From: Symbiodinium natans
Lineage: Eukaryota > Sar > Dinophyceae > Suessiales > Symbiodiniaceae
Direction: 5' to 3'
Assembly (NCBI GenBank): GCA_905221605.1
Contig: CAJNDS010002270.1
Coordinates: forward strand, 248,001-312,000
Length of the DNA stretch: 64,000 nucleotides
Shown: positions 21,018-30,479 of the stretch, piece by piece
Position numbering within the stretch: position 1 is the first letter of the stretch
How the letters are laid out: every line of letters begins with the position of its first letter
Position numbers and translations under genes: made by a program
Notes under the pieces: model-generated
The model's input: only the letters and a program-made list of their open reading frames with translations
The model's database searches: none
What the model was told of the DNA's origin: nothing

Positions 21018-21445
21018 ACTTTTTGTGCCGGGCCTCTTCCCCGCATGAGCCCGGCACAAAAAGTCACCTTCCGGCCTGAAACACCTCAAAAAAGGTGACT
21101 TTTTGTGCCGGGCCTCTTCCCCGCATGAGCCCGGCACAAAAAGTCACCTTCCGGCCTCAAACACCTCAGTTTCTATGGCAATCGCGAAAGAAGAGCAAAA
21201 CCAGGCCCAGAACAACCCCCACACAAAATGTAACCGGTGGGGTTCGAGCCCAGGCCCGCCCGACACAAAATGAACCCGGGGGGGTTCGAACTGGTGCCCA
21301 TTGGCATCAAGGACTGTTGCTTTGCCACTGAGCTATTCGGACTCTGAAACCCTCAAGAGAATGATGTGTATTTACTACTTTGCTACAATGGAAAAGGTTT
21401 TGCCCTGAAAGGTGACTTTTTGTGCCGGGCCTCTTCCCCGCAAGA
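21018..21445. repeat. Segmental duplicate, copy B
   Basis: Second copy of 19925-20355, about 1.09 kb downstream. Differences include GTGCAG to CCCAGG and CGGCGG to CGGGGG near the B-box. Confidence 0.85.
21272..21345 (-). mobile_element. tRNA-derived SINE-like unit, copy B
   Basis: Same A-box and B-box arrangement as copy A, carried in the duplicated segment. Confidence 0.6.
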
Positions 21446-21974
21446 GCCCGGCACAACAAGTCACCTTGTTTGGGCCTTTCCGGCCTGAAACACCTCAAAA
21501 AAGGTGACTTTTTGTGCCGGGCCTCTTCCCCGCAAGAGCCCGGCACAAAAAGTCACCTTTTTTGGGCCTTTCCGGCCCCAAGCACCTCAAAAAAGGTGAC
21601 TTTTTGTGCCGGGCCTCTTTTTGCAGAGGCTTTAGGTTGAGACTACGGGGCTTAAGGGATTAGAGGGTTTGAGGCTTGGAGTTTCTTGGGTTCTTGGTAA
21701 ATATGACAGAGAACGTTACTTAATACTTCCTCGGCGGAATTTTTGGGGCGAGCCCGCGAGGCCCTGGATTTTAAAATGTGTGGCCGGTCCAGGTCCAGAT
21801 TTCTTAATTAATAAAATCTCTTAACACACTCCTGGGCCGTAGTGTTTAGGGTGTAGGGTGTAGGGTTTAGGGCTTGGGGTTTAGGGTTTTGGGGTTTGGG
21901 TTTAGGATTTAGAGTTTGGGGTTTAGGGTGTAGGGGTTTCGGGTTCAGAGCTTAGGGTTTAGGGTTTGGGGTTT

Positions 21975-22245
21975 AACAACACATCGAATAATACAAACAA
22001 ACACATAAATAAATACCAAAAATATCAACGAAAGATCAGATGAAACCTCTACAAGATATTGGTTTGAATAAGTTTGTTGATAATGGTTATACTTCTAAAA
22101 GGAAAGCCTAATCATGTCTGAACTTCAAGAGTTATATAGTATGATAGATTATAAATTTGATGCAAATATCATCATCAAAATTAAAAGAAGGATTAGAATG
22201 TGATGACTATGAATGGGATGACTTTAAAGACTTGGTTAAAGAAAG
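21975..22245 (+). pseudogene. AT-rich insert with decayed coding fragments
   Basis: Roughly 270 bp far richer in A+T than the surroundings. Short open pieces in different frames look protein-like: MKPLQDIGLNKFVDNGYTSK, MSELQELYSMIDYKFDANII and KEGLECDDYEWDDFKDLVKE. Frames change between pieces, so it is broken. Base and codon use differ sharply from nearby exons, suggesting transfer from an AT-rich source. Origin not identified. Confidence 0.5.
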
Positions 22246-22254
22246 GGGTTTCGG

Positions 22255-22960
22255 GTTCAGGGTTTAGGGTTTAGGGTTTGGGCCGGTTTGGGGTTTAGGG
22301 TGTAGGGGTTTCGGGTTCAGGGTTTAGGGTTTAGGGTTTAGGGTTTAGGTCGGGGTTTAGGGTGTAGGGGTTTCGGGTCTGGGGTTTGGGGTTTGAGGTT
22401 TGGGGTTTAGGGCTGAAACCTAAACCAGAAAACGTTAAATCCTACACCCTTAGGACCGGAAACCCTAAACCCTAAGACCCTTAACGTTAAACCCTAAAAC
22501 CTAATACCCTACAACCCTAAACCCGAAAACCCTAAGACCTCAAACCCTACACCCTGAACCCTAAAACCCTGAAGCCCTAACACCCCAAACGCCCAAAACT
22601 CTGAAAACCCTGGACCCGAAAACCCTAAAACCTAAAACCCTAAACCCTAAAACCCTAAAGCCCTAAACCCCCGAAACCCTAAAACCTAAACCCGAACACC
22701 CAAAGACCTAAAGCCCTAAAACCTAAACCCCAGAGCCCGAAACCCCAAAGCCTAAACCCCAGAACCCTAAGAACCTAAAACCCTAAAGCCCTAAACCATA
22801 GAAGCCCGAGAATCCTAATTAAACCCTAAAACCCCATAAACACCACAAAACCCCCAAAGCCCAAAACCCTAAAACCACAAAAACCATAAACCCTAAAGCC
22901 CTAAACCCCTAGACACCCCGAAAACCCTAAACCCAAACACCTTAAACCCCATGATGCCCC
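22255..22960. repeat. Degenerate telomere-like repeats
   Basis: Diverged TTTAGGG units switch near 22415 to diverged CCCTAAA/CCCTAAAA units, forming a large imperfect inverted arrangement. No gene seen. Confidence 0.8.
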
Positions 22961-23018
22961 GAAAGCCCATAATCCCTGAACCCCTGGCGGGATCCCCACA
23001 CACTAAAGAGGGTGCAAC

Positions 23019-23231
23019 ATTAAACCCTTCATCGTGCCAAAGCGGCTCATAAGAATCGGAGCTAACATGTCTCCAGACAGAGCATGGTTTCATGCAAGCC
23101 TGAACCCGCATTGGTTGACAGATGCCGGGCGATATGCAGAACCGCTTGAGCATGAAAACTTCGGGGAAGACATGTGTATCCTCCGACATCTTCCAAGACA
23201 TCGAGCGCTTTGGGGTTTATTCCGGGGGTAG
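23019..23231 (+). CDS. Coding-like segment, strand uncertain
   Basis: The + frame reads PFIVPKRLIRIGANMSPDRA, then WFHASLNPHWLTDAGRYAEP and a polar stretch to a stop. The minus strand is also open over the same bases. There are no repeats inside and composition is natural on +. Splice borders not placed; no family recognised. Confidence 0.35.
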   Translation: MKPFIVPKRLIRIGANMSPDRAWFHASLNPHWLTDAGRYAEPLEHENFGEDMCILRHLPRHRALWGLFRG

Positions 23232-23434
23232 GTAGTGCTTGGAAGCCCGTTTGACTTAGTGAGTAGGGTCAGTAAGTTGGGCCATTGTTTAGGGTTTAGC
23301 TAAACCTGAGGCCGTAGACATTAACCCTGCACAGCGTGGGGTTAAGCTAAATCTGACTGTAACTCCTAAGCCCCTGGCCAGTGCGCGTCTGCGTGTGTTC
23401 TCCTCCCTCGCTCTCACAGGTTCCCCTGCGATCT

Positions 23435-23545
23435 CTCTATACTACCCCCTAGGTTCCCCCCCTTGAATAACCTTAATTAGGCTTAAATATCCCTAAATGG
23501 CCTTAATGATGGGGGGGGAACCAAAAAAGGGGGGGTAGTATAGAG
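23435..23545. mobile_element. MITE-like element, CTCTATACTACCCC family (copy 1)
   Basis: Left end CTCTATACTACCCCCTAGG and right end GGGGGGTAGTATAGAG are complementary, with C and G tracts next to them and an AT-rich middle. About 111 bp. Second copy at 32610. Confidence 0.7.
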
Positions 23546-23620
23546 GGGGGTTGAAGGGGCACCCATGACCCTCTCTCCGTCTTGGCGTCTTGGCGTTGCG
23601 GCCCCTTTGCTCTTGCGAAG

Positions 23621-23809
23621 GCGCAGGTCAGGCGGGCTCAGGACACGGGTCGCAACCTTTCTCCTAAACCCTAAACCCTAAACCCTAAACCCTAAACCCT
23701 AATGGGTCGCAACCTTTCTAAAGAAAGAGGAGCTGGGAGCTTGGGCTTGGGAATGCTCAAAGAAAAACATGCCCCTTATTTGTACCCTTCTAAATTGGAA
23801 TTCCCCTGA
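23621..23809 (+). CDS. Terminal exon interrupted by a telomeric array with 16-bp duplication
   Basis: After GCGAAG|G the frame reads AQVRRAQDTGRNLS. It then meets a CCCTAAA array and resumes after a second copy of the same 16 bases as GRNLSKERGAGSLGLGMLKE, then KHAPYLYPSKLEFP and TGA. Removing one 16-bp copy plus the array (57 bp, 23647-23703) gives one continuous frame. As it stands the array brings an in-frame stop, and no splice sites remove it exactly, so the allele may be broken. Confidence 0.6.
23663..23703 (-). repeat. Short CCCTAAA array flanked by GGGTCGCAACCTTTCT
   Basis: About six CCCTAAA units lie between perfect 16-bp direct repeats at 23647-23662 and 23704-23719, which looks like an insertion with target-site duplication in an exon. 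Confidence 0.85.
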
Positions 23810-24259
23810 GTGCAGGGCTTTAGCAGGCTCCGCAGTTTGGTGTTTAGAAATTGGGAGTTTAGGGCCTGATTAACTTTAGGGATGTATGGTCTGAGGAGTT
23901 TGAAAGGTTTTTCGTTCGGGTGTTTACGGGTGTAGGGTTTAGGACGGACGACGGCTGCTACAAACCCAAGAAGTTTACCCCTGAACCCAGAAAAATATAC
24001 TGGAAACCCTTATAAACCCTAAACCTCACACCCGAAACCTTGAGAACCTACATGGGGGTTTACGAAAATAGGGGACCCCGAAAATAGACCCCAAATAGTA
24101 GGATTTCCGTACAAAATAGGGACCCCCAATAAGGTACCCCTAATGTCGGAAACCCTTTAAGCCCTGTAAACCTTAAACCCTAAACCCTAAACCCTGATTC
24201 CTAAACCCTGAACCCGGAACCCTAAGCCTGCAAGCCAGCCCCGCAAGAGCCATTCGAAG

Positions 24260-24346
24260 GCAGCGTCAGCCGTGGCCTTTCGCCTCGTTCCGCGCGGAGC
24301 GGGTCCGTGCCCTAACAATGCTCTCGACTTTCCCCATGGCTTTTAG
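24260..24346 (+). CDS. Exon, two open frames
   Basis: Acceptor ATTCGAAG|G. One frame reads AASAVAFRLVPRGAGPCPNN then ALDFPHGF and TAG. Another reads QRQPWPFASFRAERVRALTM and runs on. Either is plausible. Confidence 0.4.
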   Translation, partial: AASAVAFRLVPRGAGPCPNNALDFPHGF

Positions 24347-24903
24347 GGTTCAGGTTTTAGGGTTTAGGGCTTCGGGCTTAGGGCTTGGGGCTTCTGCTTT
24401 CGGGTTAGGCCTTCAGGTTTTTGGGTTGGGGATGTACGATTTTGGGTTATGAATTTGGGTGTATCGTTCAAGGTTTCAGGGGTTTGTGTGCGGCGATGAG
24501 GGTTGTGAAGGTTTGGGTAAGCTCCGAAGGTTGCCTTTTTACGTTTGAAGTAGGGTTCAGGTTTCGGGCTTAGGGGTTCTTTAGGGCTGGGTGTTTATAT
24601 GATTGGAAATGCGCTGTGTTGACGAGGATTTCGGGGTTGGTGATGTAGCGGATTCGGCTCACAGAGGACGGCCTTAGTTGAATGGTAGGCGGCTACGGCT
24701 AGCTTTCAGGGTTCAGGGTTCAGGGTTCCGGGTTCAAGGTTCAGGGTTCAGGGTTCAGGGTTTAGGGTTTAGGGTTTAGGGCTTTGGGCTTAGGGCTTAA
24801 GGTTTAGGGTTTAGGGTTTAGGGTTTAAGTTTCGGGTTTCGGGTTTAGGGTGTAGGGTTTAAGGTTTAGGGTTTAGGGACCCCTAAAGCTTGACACCCTC
24901 CAG

Positions 24904-24956
24904 GCCGCCTAGTTCGCGAGGGCCTGGGCCACCGCTGCCAATGGCTTGGGACCTCA
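24904..24956 (+). CDS. Small Pro/Gly-rich exon
   Basis: Acceptor CACCCTCCAG|G, frame PPSSRGPGPPLPMAWDL, donor CTCA|GTGAGC, which is close to the classical consensus. Similar in composition to 19216 and 27105. Confidence 0.45.
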
Positions 24957-25470
24957 GTGAGCATTCAAAGCATCATCTGTGGGGGATTAGGGTTTAGGGT
25001 TCAGGGTTTAGGGTTCAGGGTTTAGGGTTTAGGGTTTAGGGGTGGTTGTCGGGGCTTTCGGGGTTGCGAGTTCGGAGTTGAGCTTAAGGTTTGCCTGAAG
25101 ATCCTTCGGTAGTTGCAATCGAAGTCGTAGTTAGAGGCTGAGGGTGGAGTTCAGGCTCTACGGAAACCCCAACAGCCGAAGCCCTTACTTATACCACACC
25201 ACCCCAAGAGGTCCATGTACCAAGACCACGACACCACTACATACCACATAGGAACCCCATAAGCCATGAACCGTGTAAGCTGCCCTTTAGGAACACACTA
25301 TACCTGGCAATTAGGGCTTCGTTTTTGTTTCCTTGCTGATTGGGGCTTTCCATGCAGGGGTGTTGGGCGAGACGAGGAATCAGGAAAGCAGCAAGAAAGG
25401 CATGCACATGGGTGGGTGGGTGGGGCCAAAGTGCATACATGTAGAGAGATAGCGGGCGCGGAGCGAGTGT

Positions 25471-25513
25471 GGAGGGAGAGAGAGAGAGAGGGTCAGAGAG
25501 AGAGAGAGAGGTA
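25471..25513. repeat. GA microsatellite
   Basis: Two runs of alternating AG separated by GGGTC. Gives an artefactual Arg/Glu repeat in open frames. Confidence 0.9.
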
Positions 25514-25813
25514 TACAGACAAAGTACAGGACTGACTTGGAAGAGAACAGCGCATCATGTCACAGGCTTCACTGCACGAAGCTCTTAAAGCCCTAAACCC
25601 CAGGCCCTGAACCCTAACCCTAAACCCTAGAGTCTTTACACATGGATGCGTACACCGTTGGAAGTCATTTTCGGCTTCGGTAATCAGATCTTCCAGCCCC
25701 AAATCCCAAAACCAGTGTTTAGGGTTTGGGGTTTGGGGTTTAGGGTTTAGGGTTTAGGGCCGGGGGTGTAGGGCTTATAAGGTATACCATCCTCATCGCC
25801 TGCGCCCGGGAAG

Positions 25814-25882
25814 GTTCCCGCTGACAATGCGCCCATGCCGCTGTTCATTCGAGGGCTCGGGCCTCAGCGCACCGGCCAAGTT
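25814..25882 (+). CDS. Exon with consensus donor
   Basis: Acceptor CCGGGAAG|G, frame VPADNAPMPLFIRGLGPQRT then GQV, canonical donor GTAAGG, phase 0. One of the best-defined small exons in the window. Confidence 0.6.
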
Positions 25883-25920
25883 GTAAGGTTTTGCACCCCT
25901 AAACCTTAAACCCTAAACCC

Positions 25921-26010
25921 TAAACCCTAAGCTGTAAGCCCTAAGCCCTAAGCCCTAAGCCCTAAGCCCGAAGCCCTAAGCCCTAAGCCCTAAGCCCTAA
26001 GCCCTAAGCC
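25921..26010 (-). repeat. CCCTAAG variant array
   Basis: Eleven or so CCCTAAG units with CCCGAAG variants, following CCCTAAA units. Confidence 0.9.
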
Positions 26011-26501
26011 CGAACCCCAAGCCTGAAACCCTAGGCCCCCATCCCTAAATCCTAAACCCCAAACCTTCAACGCTAAGCCCTAAGCCCTAAATCCTAAACC
26101 CCAAACCCCAAACCTTGAACCCTAAGACCTACTCGCCAGACCCGAAACCTCAAGCCCCCAAGCCTTAAGCCCTAAGCCCTAAACCCTAAACCCTAAACTT
26201 TAAATCCTAAATCCTAAACCCTAACCCTAAACCCTAAAGCCCTAAGCCCTAAACCCCAGACCATCCCTAGATCGTTTCCCGCGTTGACTTGGAAAGCTGA
26301 AACCCCATGAAAAGAGCCCCCCCCCCCCCCCCCTCTAAAGCCCAAACCATCCTTCATGCAGGGCCTAGGGTTTAGGGTTTAGGGCTTCGGGTTTAGGGTT
26401 TAGGGTTTAGGGGTTAGGGTTTAGGATTTAGGGTTTAGGGTTTAGGGCTTAGGGCTTAGGGCTTTGAGGGTTTAGGGCTTGTTCTTTCTTGCAAACGCCA
26501 G

Positions 26502-26547
26502 GGGCTTCCTTTGCAGACTTGGCCCTGAGTGCTAATGACTCTGCACT
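26502..26547 (+). CDS. Small exon with perfect GTAAGT donor
   Basis: Acceptor AACGCCAG|G, frame ASFADLALSANDSAL, donor CACT|GTAAGT matching the U1 consensus. A second possible acceptor is TTTGCAG at 26517. Confidence 0.6.
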
Positions 26548-26657
26548 GTAAGTGTTCAGGGTCTAGCGGTTTAGGGTTTAGGGTGTAGGGTTTAGGGTTT
26601 AGGGCTTAGGGTTCGGGGTTTAGGTTGGGTTCAGGGATTTGGGCTGAAGAGCGAAAG

Positions 26658-26694
26658 GCAGATCTTGGCCTGAAGCCTCATTTGGACATTGCAG
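26658..26694 (+). CDS. Small exon with GTATGT donor
   Basis: Acceptor GCGAAAG|G, frame ADLGLKPHLDIA, donor GCAG|GTATGT. Its phase does not join directly to the exon at 26502, so another exon may lie between or one frame is wrong. Confidence 0.55.
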
Positions 26695-27104
26695 GTATGT
26701 AGGAGTACATGTATGGGGTGGGCGACCCTGAAGCGTAAGCCCTAAACCCTAAACCCTACACCGTATCATTATCCATCCGCTACTTTCCGCGAAGGGTCTA
26801 GGGAGGCCACAGTTCTCGAGGGGGGGGTCCCAGGTTAGCTGCCACTGCGATTATTCCCTTTATCAGGGTTTAGGGTTTAGGGTTGGCTAGCCCCTAAACC
26901 TCTGAAACCATCTACACCTCGAAACCCTAAGCTTAAACCAAGCCCACAAGGCCCTCGTCACCCTAAAGCCTTGATAACCCCTTCCCGGCCACCGCGCTTG
27001 GAATCCTGCTGATGGTTCGGGGGGTTTCAGGGTTTAGGGCAACCCTAAACCCTAAACCCTAAACCCTAAACCCTAAACAGCTCTTCCCCCTTCCCCTCCG
27101 CGAG

Positions 27105-27225
27105 GCAGCCCCCTCCGCAGCTTCCTGGGCCCTTCTCGGCCCCTCCTCCGGGGCCCCCGGGGCTGCCCGGCATGCCCGGGATGCCCATGCCAGGGCCTCC
27201 GGGCGTCGGGCGGCCCAGGGAAGGA
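27105..27225 (+). CDS. Pro/Gly/Met-rich exon
   Basis: Acceptor TCCGCGAG|G, frame QPPPQLPGPFSAPPPGPPGL then PGMPGMPMPGPPGVGRPREG, donor GGAG|TTTAGGG or GA|GTTTAG. GMP-type repeats of this kind occur in RNA-binding and splicing-factor tails, but no domain is visible. It pairs in style with 29770. Confidence 0.6.
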
Positions 27226-27293
27226 GTTTAGGGTTTAGGGTTTAGGGTTTAGGGTTTAGGGTTTAGGGTTTAGGGTTTAGGGTTTAGGGTTTG
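27226..27293 (+). repeat. TTTAGGG array after a donor
   Basis: Nine or so TTTAGGG units directly following the donor of the preceding exon, then GGGGTTTT variants. Confidence 0.95.
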
Positions 27294-27806
27294 GGGTTTT
27301 GGGGTTTTGGGGTTTAGGGTTTAGGGTTTAGGGGTTTGGGTTTTAGGGGTTTTGGGGTTTAGAGGTTTTGGGGTTTAGGGTCTATAGGGTCTAGGGTTCA
27401 GGGTCTTAATTTAGGATTTGGGTAAAAGGAAGCCTAAGGGTTTGGGTTTTTGGGTGTGCGTTGTTTGGGGGTTTCGGTGTCTAAAGGTTTGCTTGGAGGA
27501 GGGGAAGACTTAGCAAGTAGTTTTTGAGTAGGGTCAGGAAACAAGCCCCAATCAGCTCCTACCGCGGAAGTTCCCCGATCCTCGAAGTGTTTGATCTCAG
27601 GATTCAAACTATGAACCCTATACGACACCCTAGAAGCCGCAAAGGCAGCTATCGGTAGGGTGTGGCTTTCAGGGGTTAGGGTTTCGAAGTTGTTCCTTCC
27701 ACGAGGTTGCGTACAAAATGTTTTTCTTAAAGCTGCGGGTGCCTACTCAGCCTTAGGGTTGCGTTGCTTACAGGCTGGTGCGGGTGTAGGGTTTCAAGGG
27801 GCTTAG

Positions 27807-28100
27807 GGTTTAACTCCGACTTCTACGACCTCGAGTTCTCTTTTCCCTGGACCTCTGCCATGTCAGTGGCAGGCCTGCGGTTTACCCGCAACACCTCCTC
27901 GAGCTCCATGGCCGAGACCAAATCCGGGTCATACATCTATGGTGGTGACCCCAGTACATATCATGACTGGGAGTTCAGGACGCTCTTGCGCCTGAAGCTT
28001 TATGAGGATGCCATCCGTGCGAAGGCCAGTACGCAATCCCGTCAGGGATCCCAAAGAAGAGACTCTGACGAGGGGGGCGCCCGTGCCGAGGCCGAGCCTG
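27807..28100 (+). CDS. Gag-like segment of a copia-type retroelement (tentative)
   Basis: An open frame of about 97 codons contains YIYGGDPSTYHDWEFRTLLR followed by LKLYEDAIRAKA. That pattern (tyrosine-rich, GDP, then WEFR) resembles the N-terminal gag region of LTR retrotransposons in dinoflagellate genomes, recalled from general knowledge. Candidate starts are ATG at 27860 and 27908; a donor CCTG|GTTTTT ends it. No protease, integrase or RT follows within the window, so it is a fragment or an exapted exon. Confidence 0.5.
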
Positions 28101-28142
28101 GTTTTTTTTGGGGCCTCTCAGCACTTTTCGGGCTTAGGAGAA

Positions 28143-28262
28143 ACCCCTAAACCCTAAACCCTAAACCCTAAACCCTGAACCCTAAACCCTAAACCCTAAA
28201 CCCTAAACCCTAAACCCTAAACCCTAAACCCTAAACCCTAAACCCTAAACCCTAAACCCTCA
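28143..28262 (-). repeat. CCCTAAA array
   Basis: Seventeen or so CCCTAAA units with one CCCTGAA, starting at the end of the gag-like segment. Confidence 0.95.
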
Positions 28263-28320
28263 CCCTAAAGGACTTCGGGGTTTTAGGGTTTAGGACATAG
28301 GCTTTGAGAAGCCCGCTAAA

Positions 28321-28458
28321 TTGGGATGTTCAGGGTTTAGGGTTTAGGGTTTAGGGTTTAGGGATGTTCCCCCTTATACTAACAGTCCTTAACAGGGATT
28401 ATAATAGGGGTACTTTAATCCCTATTAAGGACCGTTAGTATTAGGGGGCTCACCCCAA
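28321..28458. mobile_element. MITE-like element, TTGGGATG family (copy 2), split by a telomeric array
   Basis: The left end TTGGGATGTTC is followed by a TTTAGGG array and then repeated as GGGATGTTC before the usual interior (CTTATACTAACAGTCCTTAA). The 9-bp direct repeat (28323-28331 and 28361-28369) around 29 bp of TTTAGGG shows an array inserted into the element. Right end CACCCCAA is diverged. Confidence 0.75.
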
Positions 28459-28581
28459 CGGTAAACCCTAAACCGTAAACCCTAAACCCTAAATCCTAAA
28501 CCCTAAGCCCTAAACCCCAAACCCCAAACCCTAAACCCTAAACTCTAGCCCCTCCCCTCCCCTCCCCTTCAGAGCCCATAG

Positions 28582-28625
28582 GCTCCGATGATGCCCGCGC
28601 AGCCCTCGGATGCTTCTGCTTTGGG
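28582..28625 (+). CDS. Small Cys-containing exon
   Basis: Acceptor GCCCATAG|G, frame SDDARAALGCFCFG, donor GG|GGTTAG. A related piece near 28769 (ACALGCCCVRG) may be a duplicated exon. Confidence 0.35.
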
Positions 28626-28920
28626 GTTAGGGCTTAGGGTTTAGAGTCTTTAGGGTTTTGGGGTTTAGGGTTTTTTGGGGTTTAGGATTTAGGGTTTAGG
28701 GTTTAGTGTTTAGGGTTTTTGGGGTTTAGGTATTTTGGGTTTAGGATTTTTGGGTTTAGGGCTGAGGCCTGTGCCCTCGGATGTTGTTGTGTCCGCGGGG
28801 TAGGGTGCTGCAGGTAGGGTTTGGGGTTTCGGGTTTCGGGATTACGGGAGGCTTCAACGTTTAAGGATTTAGGGCGTAGTTGTGTTTTTGCCGGGATTTT
28901 TGGCCTATGTACCTAACAAG

Positions 28921-28977
28921 GCCCAAATAACCGCGAGTGAAAGCCCAACGGTCGCTCATGAGTTCAGAAGTCTCTGA
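28921..28977 (+). CDS. Terminal exon candidate
   Basis: Acceptor CCTAACAAG|G, frame AQITASESPTVAHEFRSL and TGA. Natural composition and AG|G acceptor. Confidence 0.5.
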   Translation, partial: AQITASESPTVAHEFRSL

Positions 28978-29058
28978 ACCCTAGACCCGTAAACCCGCAA
29001 CTCCTAAGCCCTAAGGCCCTAAACTCTGGACACCAAACCCGAAAGCCCTGAACCCTAG

Positions 29059-29159
29059 ACTTTGTCATAGCTGTGTAACATTTTTTCATGCTTAAGGGTA
29101 CTTAAACCCAATGAGGAATAAAAAATGAAAATTTTAGCGCTATCCCAACAATGAACTAG
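29059..29159 (+). repeat. Dispersed 100-bp repeat (copy 2)
   Basis: Aligns with 12107-12206 across its full length, with about a quarter of positions changed. Confidence 0.65.
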
Positions 29160-29251
29160 TAAACTCCAGAAACCCTCAACCCTAAACCCTAGACCCTAAA
29201 CCCTAAACCCTAAACCCCCCCAAGTCCTAAGCCCTAGGATCGCTCCCTCAT

Positions 29252-29299
29252 CTACTACTTCCCTAAGAACCCCTCCCCCCCCCAAAAAAAAAAGAATAC

Positions 29300-29343
<44 letters not shown>

Positions 29344-29466
29344 GTAGTTATTTATATTTATTTTTGTATTGTTTATTTATATTTGTAAATATCCTTTCTT
29401 ATTAGGGCAAGATAGGGAGTATGTTTGTTTAGAAACATTTTTTGGGGGTCCAAAAGCAAATAGTAG
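29252..29466. mobile_element. Inverted-repeat element, CTTAAGAAC family (copy 5)
   Basis: Left end CTACTACTTCCCTAAGAACC with C and A tracts; right end AAGCAAATAGTAG. The interior has CATA and TA microsatellites and is enlarged to 215 bp. Confidence 0.55.
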
Positions 29467-29487
29467 TTGCAATGCATCCAGTTCCAG

Positions 29488-29776
29488 CCACGTGAGGGTG
29501 GCACCATTGCCCTAAATATACATGTAAATATAAATATAAATATAGAAATAAATCTCAATATAGATATAGATATAGATATACATAAACAAATACAAATATA
29601 AATAGAGAATTAATAAATAAATGTAACTATATTTATTTATTTATATTATATTTTTTATATTTGCTTATATATGTATATCTGTATATTTAGGGGTTATATA
29701 TGGGCTAGGGGAATAAGATGAAGAGTCCCTCCATGGGTTCCCTCTTTCTAAGAGCGCCTTCCACGTGAGGGTGGCA
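29488..29776. repeat. Insertion bounded by 16-bp direct repeats CCACGTGAGGGTGGCA
   Basis: Identical 16-bp copies at 29488-29503 and 29761-29776 enclose 257 bp of AT-rich, repeat-poor DNA. The right copy contains the acceptor (GTGAG|G) and first codons of the next exon. Confidence 0.8.
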
Positions 29777-29840
29777 TGCCAATGGTACCACCGGTGCCGC
29801 CGCCTCCGCCCAGAGAGGCTGCTGCCTGTTTCCGTGCGGG
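29770..29840 (+). CDS. Pro-rich exon
   Basis: Acceptor CACGTGAG|G, frame GGMPMVPPVPPPPPREAAAC then FRAG, donor GTGTTG. Composition matches the 27105 exon, so the two may be one protein. Confidence 0.6.
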
Positions 29841-30386
29841 GTGTTGGGGGTTCAGGGTTTAGGGTTTTAGGGTTTTGGGGTTTAGGGGTTGGGGTTTGGG
29901 GTTTTTAGGGTTTTAGAGTTGAGGGGTTAGGGTTTAGGATCTAGGGGTGTTGGGGTTGCGGGTTTAGGGTGAAGGCTTATGACCTTATAAGGGTATTGGT
30001 ATCACTCCTTTGTACCCGAAACCCTAAACTACTAAAGTCGGGTGTAGGGGGTAATAATGCCCCTGCACCCCGACCACCGGCGCTACACCCCAAAACTCCC
30101 CAACTTGGGAGACAAGATTCAGGGCTTAGACTAGAGGGGTTTAGGGTTTAGGGTTTCGGGTTCAGGGTTTAGTGTGTTCAGGGCCTTTGTCCGTTTCTTG
30201 GGGGATTTGGGTTCCCTTTTAAGCCCCTGCCCCTTTCGTCTAGTAGGTTTTCGGATTTAGGGTACGGCGTTTGGGGTTTAGGGTTTGGGAATTAAGGTAT
30301 TAGGGTTCAGGGTTTAGGGTTTTAGAGTTTCTTTTTTGGGGGATTTGGGGTGTTAGGGTTTAGGGTTTCTGGATGTTTGGTATTAG

Positions 30387-30476
30387 AAGCTTGTACGGCT
30401 GAGACTGCTGGGGCTTTTCGGACATGAAATCAGGACAGCCATCGAAAGAAAACGGGAAAGGAATTGGCTTGAGAAC
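30387..30476 (+). CDS. Exon, basic amphipathic segment
   Basis: Acceptor GGTATTAG; frame KLVRLRLLGLFGHEIRTAIE then RKRERNWLEN; donor GTAACT, phase 0. The frame stays open for a further 49 codons if unspliced, with a hydrophobic stretch. No methionine in the frame, so it is internal. Confidence 0.55.
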
Positions 30477-30479
30477 GTA

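Larger units (their letters stand above)
19625..21625. repeat. Cluster of about 14 hairpin repeats
   Basis: The unit has 26-bp arms beginning GCCCGGCACAAAAAGTCACC and ending with the complement GGTGACTTTTTGTGCCGGGC, around a short GGCCTTTCCGGCC-type loop. Units are joined by CTCTTCCCCGCAAGA or by CCCTGAG repeats. About 14 arm copies fall in 2 kb. Open frames on both strands (GARHKKSPF.. / GTKSHLF..) are by-products of the repeat, not genes. Confidence 0.9.

Noticed and set aside
19680-21640. Several 60-95 residue frames with GARHKKSPFLRCF or GTKSHLF repeats
   Set aside because: They are readings of the hairpin repeat on both strands, with the same peptide recurring at each unit. No independent coding evidence.
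25266-25702. Genes on either strand near the GA microsatellite
   Set aside because: The + frame is Arg/Glu repeat from GA. The minus frame (LEDLITEAENDFQRCTHPC) overlaps equally good + frames, so no strand could be chosen.
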